A stretch of DNA of 64,000 nucleotides from JBHHUI01 sp965248775 (GTDB taxonomy: Bacteria > Chloroflexota > Anaerolineae > Anaerolineales > JBHHUI01), in assembly GCA_965248775.1 (NCBI GenBank), contig OZ252150.1:5580001-5644000 (forward strand), given 5' to 3'. This document shows, in pieces, positions 9,438 through 16,703 of the stretch (position 1 is its first letter; the number at the start of each line of letters is the position of its first letter). The notes below the pieces were generated by a model. That model saw only the letters and a program-made list of their open reading frames with translations. It made no database searches and was not told the DNA's origin. Made by a program: the position numbers and the translations under genes.

Positions 9438-9666
9438 CACCTGACCGAAAAAATTTAGAACTTGACGGGAACCTTCGCGATGTCAACTCGTTGGCTCACC
9501 GTGTTCGTTCCGTTGTTGATTCATTTGAGATTCTTCCCGGGGGCCAATTTGGTTGGCATCAATGTTGCAACATTTACAAATATGTGTCATAGTTATCGCG
9601 CCATTTCGGCAAACAGGGTAGCTTTCCCCGGCGATCTTTACATGAGCCCTGTTGGGGGATTAATTA

Positions 9667-10716
9667 ATGGAGGCCATTAACCAAATACTGAAAGACCGGG
9701 CGGGGCTGGCCGTAGGCGTAGCCTTTGCTGTCGGTCTACTCGTCGGCTGGCTGCTCATCGGCTGGGTAGTTGCTCCTGTAAATTGGATCAACGCTGCTCC
9801 GTCAGAACTCAATCCTGTTTATCAGGTTGAATGGGTAAAGATGGCGTCTGACTCTCTGGCCCTGAATCTTGGCTCCGAGGTCGCGGTGACCACTGCGCAG
9901 GAACGCGTCGGTTTGCTTGGAGATTCAAAGGCCATCAACGATGCGATCCAGCTCTCCGAAGGTGTCGATCAGCAACGTGTAACACAAATGCAACAAGTGC
10001 TGCAAAATGCCGGTCCGGTCCCCGGCCAGGACCCTTCAGACGCTGAGACGGCGGAAGGTGAAGCGACAGGTGTGCTCGGGGGCGGAGCGTTACGAGCATT
10101 GCTCATTGCCTGTGGCGTAATCTTCCTGTTCGGTGTGATCGGCGCGGCTGGACTCTACATTCTGCGACGGCGTCAGGAAGGCGCTGAAGAAGGTGATGAT
10201 GATGGTAGCCGCACACCTGCGCAGGCAGCCGCGGACGCAACTGCGTCAGCCGAAGCGACGGACTTTACGGATGTTGCCAGCGGAGCACCCGTAGCGCAAT
10301 TCATGACAACTTACATGCTCGGGGATGACCTCTACGATGACTCGTTCAGCATTGACGACGCGAACGGCGACTTCCTGGGTGAATGTGGTGTTGCAATCGG
10401 CGATACCATCGGCGTGGGCGATCCCAAAAAGGTAGCGGCCTTTGAAGTTTGGTTGTTTGACAAGAACGATATTCGCACAGTGACCAAGGTGCTCATGAGC
10501 GAGCATGGCTTTATGGATGAAGCCTTCAAATCCAAGCTGGCCTCCAAGGGTGAGCCGGTTGGGGCCCATCCGGGCGAAACACTCGTGCTTGAAACCGCTA
10601 CACTCAGCGTGACAGCCCGCATTGTGGATATGCAATACGGTAGCGGACCATTGCCACCAAGTTCGTTCTTCCAGCAGCTCACCGTAGAGCTGGCAGCTTG
10701 GAAAAAATCTGAATAA
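9667..10716 (+). CDS. hypothetical two-pass membrane protein
   Basis: Not assigned to a named family. The 349 residues show a membrane segment at about 14-38 (GLAVGVAFAVGLLVGWLLIG), an extracytoplasmic stretch with a helical, Gln-rich region (about 55-120), a second membrane segment at about 138-162 (LRALLIACGVIFLFGVIGAA) followed by RRRQ, then an acidic Ala/Thr linker and a C-terminal domain of about 140 residues (QFMTTYMLGDDLYDDSFSI onward) predicted to be cytoplasmic. The start is the ATG preceded by GGGGGATT at 9654-9661. It stands alone between topA and a bidirectional terminator. A membrane-associated structural or signalling role is only a guess. Confidence 0.8.
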   Translation: MEAINQILKDRAGLAVGVAFAVGLLVGWLLIGWVVAPVNWINAAPSELNPVYQVEWVKMASDSLALNLGSEVAVTTAQERVGLLGDSKAINDAIQLSEGVDQQRVTQMQQVLQNAGPVPGQDPSDAETAEGEATGVLGGGALRALLIACGVIFLFGVIGAAGLYILRRRQEGAEEGDDDGSRTPAQAAADATASAEATDFTDVASGAPVAQFMTTYMLGDDLYDDSFSIDDANGDFLGECGVAIGDTIGVGDPKKVAAFEVWLFDKNDIRTVTKVLMSEHGFMDEAFKSKLASKGEPVGAHPGETLVLETATLSVTARIVDMQYGSGPLPPSSFFQQLTVELAAWKKSE

Positions 10717-10737
10717 CTCGTTCCGATCATAAAATGA

Positions 10738-10771
10738 AAAAAGCCCGCGGTGCTAAATCCGCGGGCTTTTT
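10738..10771. terminator. bidirectional rho-independent terminator
   Basis: A perfect 13-bp stem (AAAAAGCCCGCGG at 10738-10750 paired with its complement at 10759-10771) around an 8-nt loop, with A and T tracts on the two sides. It lies between convergent genes (the membrane protein on plus, greA on minus) and can stop transcripts from both. Confidence 0.93.
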
Positions 10772-10794
10772 GATTTATAGAGGCTGTTTCGGTG

Positions 10795-11265
10795 CTATTC
10801 GATTTTAAGAACTGAGAATACGATCTGGCCGCCGGGCGTCTCGACTGTTACTTCATCGCCGGTTTTCTTGCCAAGCAGCGCGTCGCCAATCGGCGATTCG
10901 TTCGAGATCATCCCGTTGCGTGGATCCGCCTCCTGCGCACCAACGAGCGTGTAAGTTTCCGGCTCGCCGTTCTCTTCCACGATCGTCACTTTATTGCCGA
11001 CGGAAACCTGATCGGTCGGTGCATCCTTTTCTATGATGATCGCTTGCCGCAAGATTTCCTCGATCTCCAGAATGCGACCTTCCAGGAAAGCCTGATCTTC
11101 CTTGGCAGCAATGTAGTCGGCGTTCTCACTCAGGTCGCCCATCTTGATCGCGTCCCGCAAACGGGCGGCGAGTGCTGTGCGCTCGACCCCGGTCAGCTTC
11201 TCCAACTCGGCGCTTAGTTTTTCAACACCAGACGGGGTGAGGTACATTTTGTCGTTAGGACTCAT
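10795..11265 (-). CDS. greA: Transcription elongation factor GreA
   Basis: GreA rescues backtracked RNA polymerase by stimulating transcript cleavage. The 156-residue protein has the N-terminal coiled coil (about 8-78) with the catalytic acidic tip DLSENADYIAAKEDQAFLEG, then the FKBP-like domain with VGNKVTIVEENGE, ISNESPIGDALLGKKTGDEV and a final QIVFSVLKIE. Length and motifs are normal. It is downstream of dgt on the same strand and ends at the shared terminator. Confidence 0.97.
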   Translation of the reverse strand: MSPNDKMYLTPSGVEKLSAELEKLTGVERTALAARLRDAIKMGDLSENADYIAAKEDQAFLEGRILEIEEILRQAIIIEKDAPTDQVSVGNKVTIVEENGEPETYTLVGAQEADPRNGMISNESPIGDALLGKKTGDEVTVETPGGQIVFSVLKIE

Positions 11266-11326
11266 AATTGATTGCCATTATAACCGCATCATCCCGGAAT
11301 TTCCTTTGAAGCTGAGAATCAAGAAA

Positions 11327-12478
11327 TTAGGTAGACGTCTGCGGATCAAATAATTTCGCATGTTCGTCAAGTGCATAGCGATCGGTCATGCCGGCAATGT
11401 AATCGCAGATTGCTCGCGGAAGCCCGCGGGCATCAATCTGATTCTGAGCACTCGGCGGCATTTGTGCAGGCTCGGATATGTAGGCTTCAAACAAGTCGGT
11501 AATAAACTTTTCCGCCTTTTCCGCCATGCGGACGACGCGGAAATGCCGATACATCTTTTGATAGAGAAAATCCTTTAGTTGTCGGTTTTTTGCGCTCATC
11601 TCGTCCGACCAACCGATCACATTGTGATCGAGTTGTTGCAGGTCGAGGGCGCTGCTGGCACCGCTCGCCTCAATACGCGCGCTAGTCACAGTAGCCTGCT
11701 CGTGCACTTCGATACCAATTAAGCGCCGGATAAGTCGATGCCTTGTAATTTCATCCAGCGGACCTGCATGCCAGCCAATACTTTCGCGTGTATCCTCCCA
11801 CAAAGCGATCCCATGCAATTGTTCAGCGACTATTATTCCCGAACGTAGACCATCGTCCAGATCGTGTGCAGTATAAGCCAGTTCATCAGCAGCATTCGCG
11901 ATTTGTGCTTCGAGGTTGCCACGTAGCTCAGGTGCGTAGTCGTTCGCATCGGAGGTGTCGTATTCCGTCTCGTGCTTGACAATCCCCTCCCGCACTTCCC
12001 ACGTCAAATTCAATCCCCGGAATTCCAGATAGCGACGCTCCAACTTCGTCACAATGCGCAGGCTTTGTTTATTATGATCAAAGCCACCATGATCTCCCAT
12101 AAGGCTATCTAGAATGACTTCGCCCGAGTGTCCGAATGGAGCATGGCCGAGATCGTGTGCGAGGCAGATCGCCTCGACAAGGTCTTCGTTCGCCCCTAAT
12201 GTACGCGCGAGACTGCGCCCGATTTGTGCCACTTCCAGTGTATGGGTAAGTCGGGTGCGGTAATAATCGCCCTCGTAATTTACTAAGACTTGGGTCTTGT
12301 ATTCAAGTCTGCGAAAGGCGGTGGTGTGTAGGACGCGGTCACGGTCGCGCTCGAAGGCAGTGCGATCTGGCGCTTCCTGTTCTGCATAGCCGCGGCCTTG
12401 CGACTCCCTGCTCTTAAAGCCATATGGGGCGAGAGCCTGCGCTTCGTTTTTTTCAAGTTCTTCACGCGTGAAAATCAT
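11327..12478 (-). CDS. dgt: dGTPase-like HD-domain triphosphohydrolase
   Basis: Deoxyguanosinetriphosphate triphosphohydrolase-like protein (383 residues) that removes triphosphate from dNTPs. The HD metal site is clear: RTRLTHTLEVAQIGRSLAR (first His) and AICLAHDLGHAPFGHSGE (HD plus further His), with RRLEYKTQV upstream and a distal NAADELAYTAHDLDD segment. It fits the shorter dGTPase subfamily (about 330-420 residues). It lies between the uvrB terminator and greA, probably cotranscribed with greA. Confidence 0.94.
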   Translation of the reverse strand: MIFTREELEKNEAQALAPYGFKSRESQGRGYAEQEAPDRTAFERDRDRVLHTTAFRRLEYKTQVLVNYEGDYYRTRLTHTLEVAQIGRSLARTLGANEDLVEAICLAHDLGHAPFGHSGEVILDSLMGDHGGFDHNKQSLRIVTKLERRYLEFRGLNLTWEVREGIVKHETEYDTSDANDYAPELRGNLEAQIANAADELAYTAHDLDDGLRSGIIVAEQLHGIALWEDTRESIGWHAGPLDEITRHRLIRRLIGIEVHEQATVTSARIEASGASSALDLQQLDHNVIGWSDEMSAKNRQLKDFLYQKMYRHFRVVRMAEKAEKFITDLFEAYISEPAQMPPSAQNQIDARGLPRAICDYIAGMTDRYALDEHAKLFDPQTST

Positions 12479-12500
12479 GGCGCTATTTTACACGTTACAA

Positions 12501-12529
12501 TCAAAACACTCCCACATGTTGTGGGAGTG
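12501..12529 (-). terminator. terminator downstream of uvrB
   Basis: A 10-bp perfect stem (CACTCCCACA at 12507-12516 with TGTGGGAGTG at 12520-12529) and a 3-nt loop. Read on the minus strand it is followed by TTTTGA (12501-12506), so it should end the uvrB transcript before dgt. Confidence 0.75.
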
Positions 12530-12568
12530 CGGATTTAGCTTCAATTGTGTATGCGAATGGCGGAGATG

Positions 12569-14608
12569 CTAACCGACGACTTCCTCTGCCAATCTGCGCT
12601 GGCGCTCCCATTCGGGGATGTCGCTGTCCTTGTCGATCAGAGCCTGGCGTAATTCGAATACCTGGTCACGCAGTACGGCTGCCTTCTCGAACTCCAGCGC
12701 CTCAGCTGCAGATTTCATTTCCTTATTTAATTCGCGGATCAGGCGGGCGAGTTCATCTTTGGGCAATTGCTGCGGTGTTCCAACTTTGTATTCGGCTTCT
12801 TCCTCGGCAAATGCTTTGACACGTTCTGTCAGATCGCGCACTGACTTGACGATACTGGCCGGAACAATGCCATGTTTGTCGTTATATTTTTGCTGGATCG
12901 CACGGCGGCGATTCGTTTCGTCGAGCGCTGTCTGCATGGCATCAGTCATCTTGTCCGCATACATCAAAACTTTGCCATTAATATGCCGCGCGGCGCGCCC
13001 AATGGTTTGGATCAGTGCAATTGCAGAGCGCAGGAAGCCCTGTTTGTCGGCATCCAGGATCGCCACCAGGGAAACTTCCGGGAGGTCCAGTCCTTCACGC
13101 AGCAGGTTCACGCCGATAACTACATCGTAAGCACCCAAGCGCAGATCGCGCAGGATTTCGACTCGTTCGATAGTATCAATCTCGGAGTGCAAATATTGCA
13201 CCTTGATGCCGAGTTCAAGCAGATAATCGGACAGGTCTTCCGCCATGCGCTTGGTGAGGGTGGTTACCAATGCACGCTCGCCTGCCGAAACGCGGGCGTG
13301 AATCTCTCCGACAAGATCATCGATCTGTCCCGTTACCGGACGCACCTCCACCTGGGGATCGATCAAGCCGGTTGGCCGAATGATCTGTTGTACAACCTGC
13401 TCGGCCTTTTCCATCTCATAGGGGCCGGGAGTAGCGGAGGTATAGATCACCAGGCCCATGCGCTCTTCGAACTCTTCAAAGTTGAGTGGGCGGTTGTCGA
13501 GCGCGGAGGGCAGGCGGAAGCCATATTCCACCAGCGTTTCCTTCCGGCTGCGGTCGCCACCGAACATGCCACGGATTTGTGGCACGCTCATATGACTTTC
13601 GTCGATGACGAGTAGGAAGTCAGCCGGAAAGTAATCTATCAATGTCCAGGGTGCGGTGCCGGAAGCACGCTGATCGAGGTGGCGAGAGTAGTTTTCGACG
13701 CCGGAACAATAACCCACCTCGCGCAACATTTCGAGGTCATAGCGGGTGCGTTGCTCAATGCGTTGCCCCTCCAGGAATTGGTCGCGTTCCTTAAAGAAGT
13801 GCAAACGTTCTTCCAGCTCGATCTCGATATCACGAATGGCATACTTTAACTTTTCTTCTTCCGTGATGAAGTGTCGCGCTGGAAAGATATCCAGCGTTTC
13901 GTGGAGTGCAAGCATTTCGCCTGTTAGTGGATCAACTTCCATGATGCGCTCGATATCATCCCCAAAGAAGTCCAGCCGGTAGGCCGATTGACCATAGGGG
14001 GGCAGCACTTCCAAAGTGTCGCCACGCACGCGGAAGGAGCCGGGTTGCAAAACTGTATCGTTGCGGGTGTAGTGCACCTCCACAAGCCGCCGGAGGAGCG
14101 CATTGCGCCGCAGGGCCTGGTTTACGTGCAGGTTGATGATGACACTCCCATAGGCCTCTGGCGAACCTAGCCCGAAGATACAACTTACCGAGGCGACGAT
14201 CAACACGTCTCTGCGGCTCAAGAGTGCAGTAGTGGCGGCCAGGCGTAACCGCTCGATCTCTTCGTTTACATCGGTCTCTTTCTCGATGTAGAGATCGTGA
14301 CGGGGGACATAGGCCTCCGGCTGATAGTAGTCGTAGTAGCTGATGAAGTATTCGACCGCATTGCGTGGAAAGAATTCTTTGAACTCGGCATAGAGCTGCG
14401 CAGCAAGCGTTTTGTTGTGCGCCATAACGAGTGTTGGACGTTGAATTTTTTCCACAATCTGCGCAATTGTGAACGTCTTGCCGGTCCCGGTCGCGCCCAG
14501 CAGCACCTGATGTTGTTTGTCGGACTTGATGCCTTTTAAAAGTTGTTTGATCGCTTCCGGTTGATCGCCGGTCGGTTGAAAAGGGGCGTGCAGTTCGAAT
14601 TCAGGCAT
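12569..14608 (-). CDS. uvrB: Excinuclease ABC subunit B
   Basis: UvrB is the damage-verifying helicase-like subunit of nucleotide excision repair. It begins MPEFELHAPFQPTGDQPEAI; Walker A is GATGTGKTFTIA, the damage-recognition beta-hairpin region has YFISYYDYYQPEAY, the DEAD-like box is VIDESHMSVPQIRGM, and motif VI is QTIGRAARH. The C-terminal UVR domain (LIRELNKEMKSAAEALEFEK) binds UvrC. An in-frame ATG at 14665 would add 19 non-conserved residues; 14608 is preferred, giving 679 residues. uvrA and uvrC are not in the window. Confidence 0.97.
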   Translation of the reverse strand: MPEFELHAPFQPTGDQPEAIKQLLKGIKSDKQHQVLLGATGTGKTFTIAQIVEKIQRPTLVMAHNKTLAAQLYAEFKEFFPRNAVEYFISYYDYYQPEAYVPRHDLYIEKETDVNEEIERLRLAATTALLSRRDVLIVASVSCIFGLGSPEAYGSVIINLHVNQALRRNALLRRLVEVHYTRNDTVLQPGSFRVRGDTLEVLPPYGQSAYRLDFFGDDIERIMEVDPLTGEMLALHETLDIFPARHFITEEEKLKYAIRDIEIELEERLHFFKERDQFLEGQRIEQRTRYDLEMLREVGYCSGVENYSRHLDQRASGTAPWTLIDYFPADFLLVIDESHMSVPQIRGMFGGDRSRKETLVEYGFRLPSALDNRPLNFEEFEERMGLVIYTSATPGPYEMEKAEQVVQQIIRPTGLIDPQVEVRPVTGQIDDLVGEIHARVSAGERALVTTLTKRMAEDLSDYLLELGIKVQYLHSEIDTIERVEILRDLRLGAYDVVIGVNLLREGLDLPEVSLVAILDADKQGFLRSAIALIQTIGRAARHINGKVLMYADKMTDAMQTALDETNRRRAIQQKYNDKHGIVPASIVKSVRDLTERVKAFAEEEAEYKVGTPQQLPKDELARLIRELNKEMKSAAEALEFEKAAVLRDQVFELRQALIDKDSDIPEWERQRRLAEEVVG

Positions 14609-14716
14609 ATTGTATTGATATTTCCGGTTCGGATTGGTGCGGCTGGTTTGAGTTGACTTACACATGCAGGGCGTCGAAAGGGACTCCCTGTAATTTTAGC
14701 ACAGATGTTCCTGATT

Positions 14717-15649
14717 TTACGGATTCGCGACCGGTGTCAATCGTTGTTCGGTGGGATCGAGCAGATAATATGTCAGTTCAGATTCTGGCACTTCTGGCGC
14801 TTCACAAGTGTGATAGGTGTACACTCTTTCGCCGATGGCGATGTTGTTGCTTTGATAGCCGAGCAGCAAGTAATCCAAACCGGCGTCGGAAACCAGTGTC
14901 GTGTAGATATTTTCGGTGGTATTTGCAATGATGAGTTCAGCAGAACGATAGTAACAACCCGGGCACTCACCGACGATCTCGCGCCGGGAGTACACAAAAT
15001 CGTCACCGGAGGGTGTCCAGAACACACGTCCGACGATCTCATCTTCGGGCGTGGCGCTGTGCAACACGCGATCGGTTTCGAAGTCGAACCCGATCGCGCG
15101 GGTGAAACGGCAGCCCGCTCGAAACTCCCATCCCACGACCGCCGTCCGATCTGCATTCCAGGCCAGGCTGGAAACCCCGCCCAGATTGGTGATCTGGCCT
15201 GAAACGGGGTCCAATACACTGGCGGGTGCCGTACCCGTTGCGAGGTTGTGTATGATGAGTAATTCGTTCGTTCCAGACCATTCCGCGATGCCAACCGCGC
15301 GACAGATGCTGCTGATATAGCCCAAGTCGCGCAGCAGCGCGCTCGGTGGCGGCTGTGCGGAGCAGGTTGCAGGTAAGTCCGGATGAGGGATAGGATTGGC
15401 ATCCGGATTTTCGATAACGACGGTGGGTGTACTGATTTCGAGATCAAGCTGCTCCGCTACATCTTCTTCCATGTCCGGAGCCTGAGTGCCTAGAATCGGT
15501 GTGAACGGGGTGAATTGAGTTGGCAATGGGAGAGCTGCGCTGTCCGTTGGCGGTGAGGCATCAATGACAGCGGCAACAGCCTCCGGACGTGGTGTTGGCG
15601 AACACGCGCTAAAGACGAGAAGCGCAATCATGAAGGCAAAGATACGCAC
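14717..15649 (-). CDS. putative lipoprotein, beta-propeller-like
   Basis: No firm family. From the GTG at 15649 the product is 310 residues, starting VRIFAFMIALLVFSACSPTP, a lipoprotein signal with lipobox FSAC. A Pro/Thr/Ala-rich linker (about 20-95) precedes a C-terminal domain with repeated short strands (GIAEWSGTNELLIIHNL, VSSLAWNADRTAVVGWEF, GRVFWTPSGDDFVYSRREI), a pattern like TolB/WD40 propeller blades. Extra cysteines (CRFTR, ECPGCYY, HTCEAPE) could form disulfides outside the cell. A longer ATG start at 15760 would overlap divergent miaA and bury the signal peptide, so the GTG is preferred. It lies just upstream of uvrB. Confidence 0.72.
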   Translation of the reverse strand: MRIFAFMIALLVFSACSPTPRPEAVAAVIDASPPTDSAALPLPTQFTPFTPILGTQAPDMEEDVAEQLDLEISTPTVVIENPDANPIPHPDLPATCSAQPPPSALLRDLGYISSICRAVGIAEWSGTNELLIIHNLATGTAPASVLDPVSGQITNLGGVSSLAWNADRTAVVGWEFRAGCRFTRAIGFDFETDRVLHSATPEDEIVGRVFWTPSGDDFVYSRREIVGECPGCYYRSAELIIANTTENIYTTLVSDAGLDYLLLGYQSNNIAIGERVYTYHTCEAPEVPESELTYYLLDPTEQRLTPVANP

Positions 15650-15683
15650 GGATGCGATTATACCGGCGGACTGAGAATACTGA

Positions 15684-16625
15684 ATGACGCATATTCCCTT
15701 ATTGGTCATCGTTGGGCCAACGGCAGTCGGGAAAACATCAACGAGCCTGGAGCTTGCCAAAGCACTGGCTGGTGAAATTATCTCGGCCGATTCACGTTAT
15801 CTCTATCGTGGAATGGACATCGGAACCGCCAAACCATCGCTGGCAGAGCGGGCTGCAATTCCGCACCATCTAATTGACATTACCGAACCGGATCAACCCT
15901 GGTCGCTAGCGCAATATAAGCGCGCCGCAACCGTGGCCATTGCTGACATTGCAGACCGGGGAAATCTGCCCATGCTTGTAGGTGGCACAGGCCAATATAT
16001 TCGAGCTGTGCTCGAAGGCTGGACCATTCCACCACGATCGAGTAACCCTCGTTTGCGTGAAGAGCTAGAAGGATTCGCGGCCGCGTCTGGAGCGGCCGCG
16101 CTGCACACACGGCTGGCAGAGGTCGATGCGCAGGCTGCTGCCGCCATTGATTACCGCAATGTGCGTCGGGTTGTACGAGCGCTGGAAGTTACACTGGAGT
16201 CAGGAATTCCATTCAGCGAGCAACGCCGGAGTGAGCCCCCGCCGTACGAAGTATTTCAACTCGGCTTGAACATGCCACGCGCAGATTTATACGCGCGGAT
16301 TGACCATCGTGTTGACGAAATGCTGGAAACGGGTTTGCTCGAAGAAATAGAAACATTGCTGGCACGGGGCATCGATTGGAATTTACCGGCAATGTCGGCA
16401 CTGGGATACAAACAATTGGGCCACTATATTCGCGGTGAATGTGCGTTGGATGAAGCTGTCCAGCAAATCAAGCGAGAGACGCGGCGCTTTGTTCGCCGCC
16501 AGGCAAACTGGTTTCAGGCCGACGACCCGGCTATTCACTGGTTTAATCCGCCGGATATATCAATAGAGGTCCTCATTGCAACCGTGCAGAAATGGCTTGC
16601 TTCTCGAGATGATCTCTCCCCGTAG
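15684..16625 (+). CDS. miaA: tRNA dimethylallyltransferase MiaA
   Basis: It transfers a dimethylallyl group to A37 of tRNAs reading UNN codons. The 313-residue protein opens MTHIPLLVIVGPTAVGKTST (P-loop), then ISADSRYLYRGMDIGTAKP, HHLIDITEPD, WSLAQYKRAA, LVGGTGQYIRAVLEG, YRNVRRVVRALEV and MSALGYKQLGHY, all diagnostic. The C-terminal RETRRFVRRQANWF helix contacts the tRNA. It is divergent from the lipoprotein gene, with a very short shared control region. Confidence 0.96.
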   Translation: MTHIPLLVIVGPTAVGKTSTSLELAKALAGEIISADSRYLYRGMDIGTAKPSLAERAAIPHHLIDITEPDQPWSLAQYKRAATVAIADIADRGNLPMLVGGTGQYIRAVLEGWTIPPRSSNPRLREELEGFAAASGAAALHTRLAEVDAQAAAAIDYRNVRRVVRALEVTLESGIPFSEQRRSEPPPYEVFQLGLNMPRADLYARIDHRVDEMLETGLLEEIETLLARGIDWNLPAMSALGYKQLGHYIRGECALDEAVQQIKRETRRFVRRQANWFQADDPAIHWFNPPDISIEVLIATVQKWLASRDDLSP

Positions 16626-16703
16626 TCTGCGATTACAATTCTCTTCCCCTATGGTCAAGCCCAAAAACTTGATGAACCTCCAGCCTAAAGGTAAAATTCG
16701 TGA

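Noticed and set aside
9462..9680. 72-codon plus frame between topA and the membrane protein
   Set aside because: TTG start, no ribosome site, no family pattern, and it overlaps the start of the well-supported gene at 9667.
12872..13615. 247-codon plus frame opposite uvrB
   Set aside because: Antisense shadow of a strongly conserved UvrB coding region.
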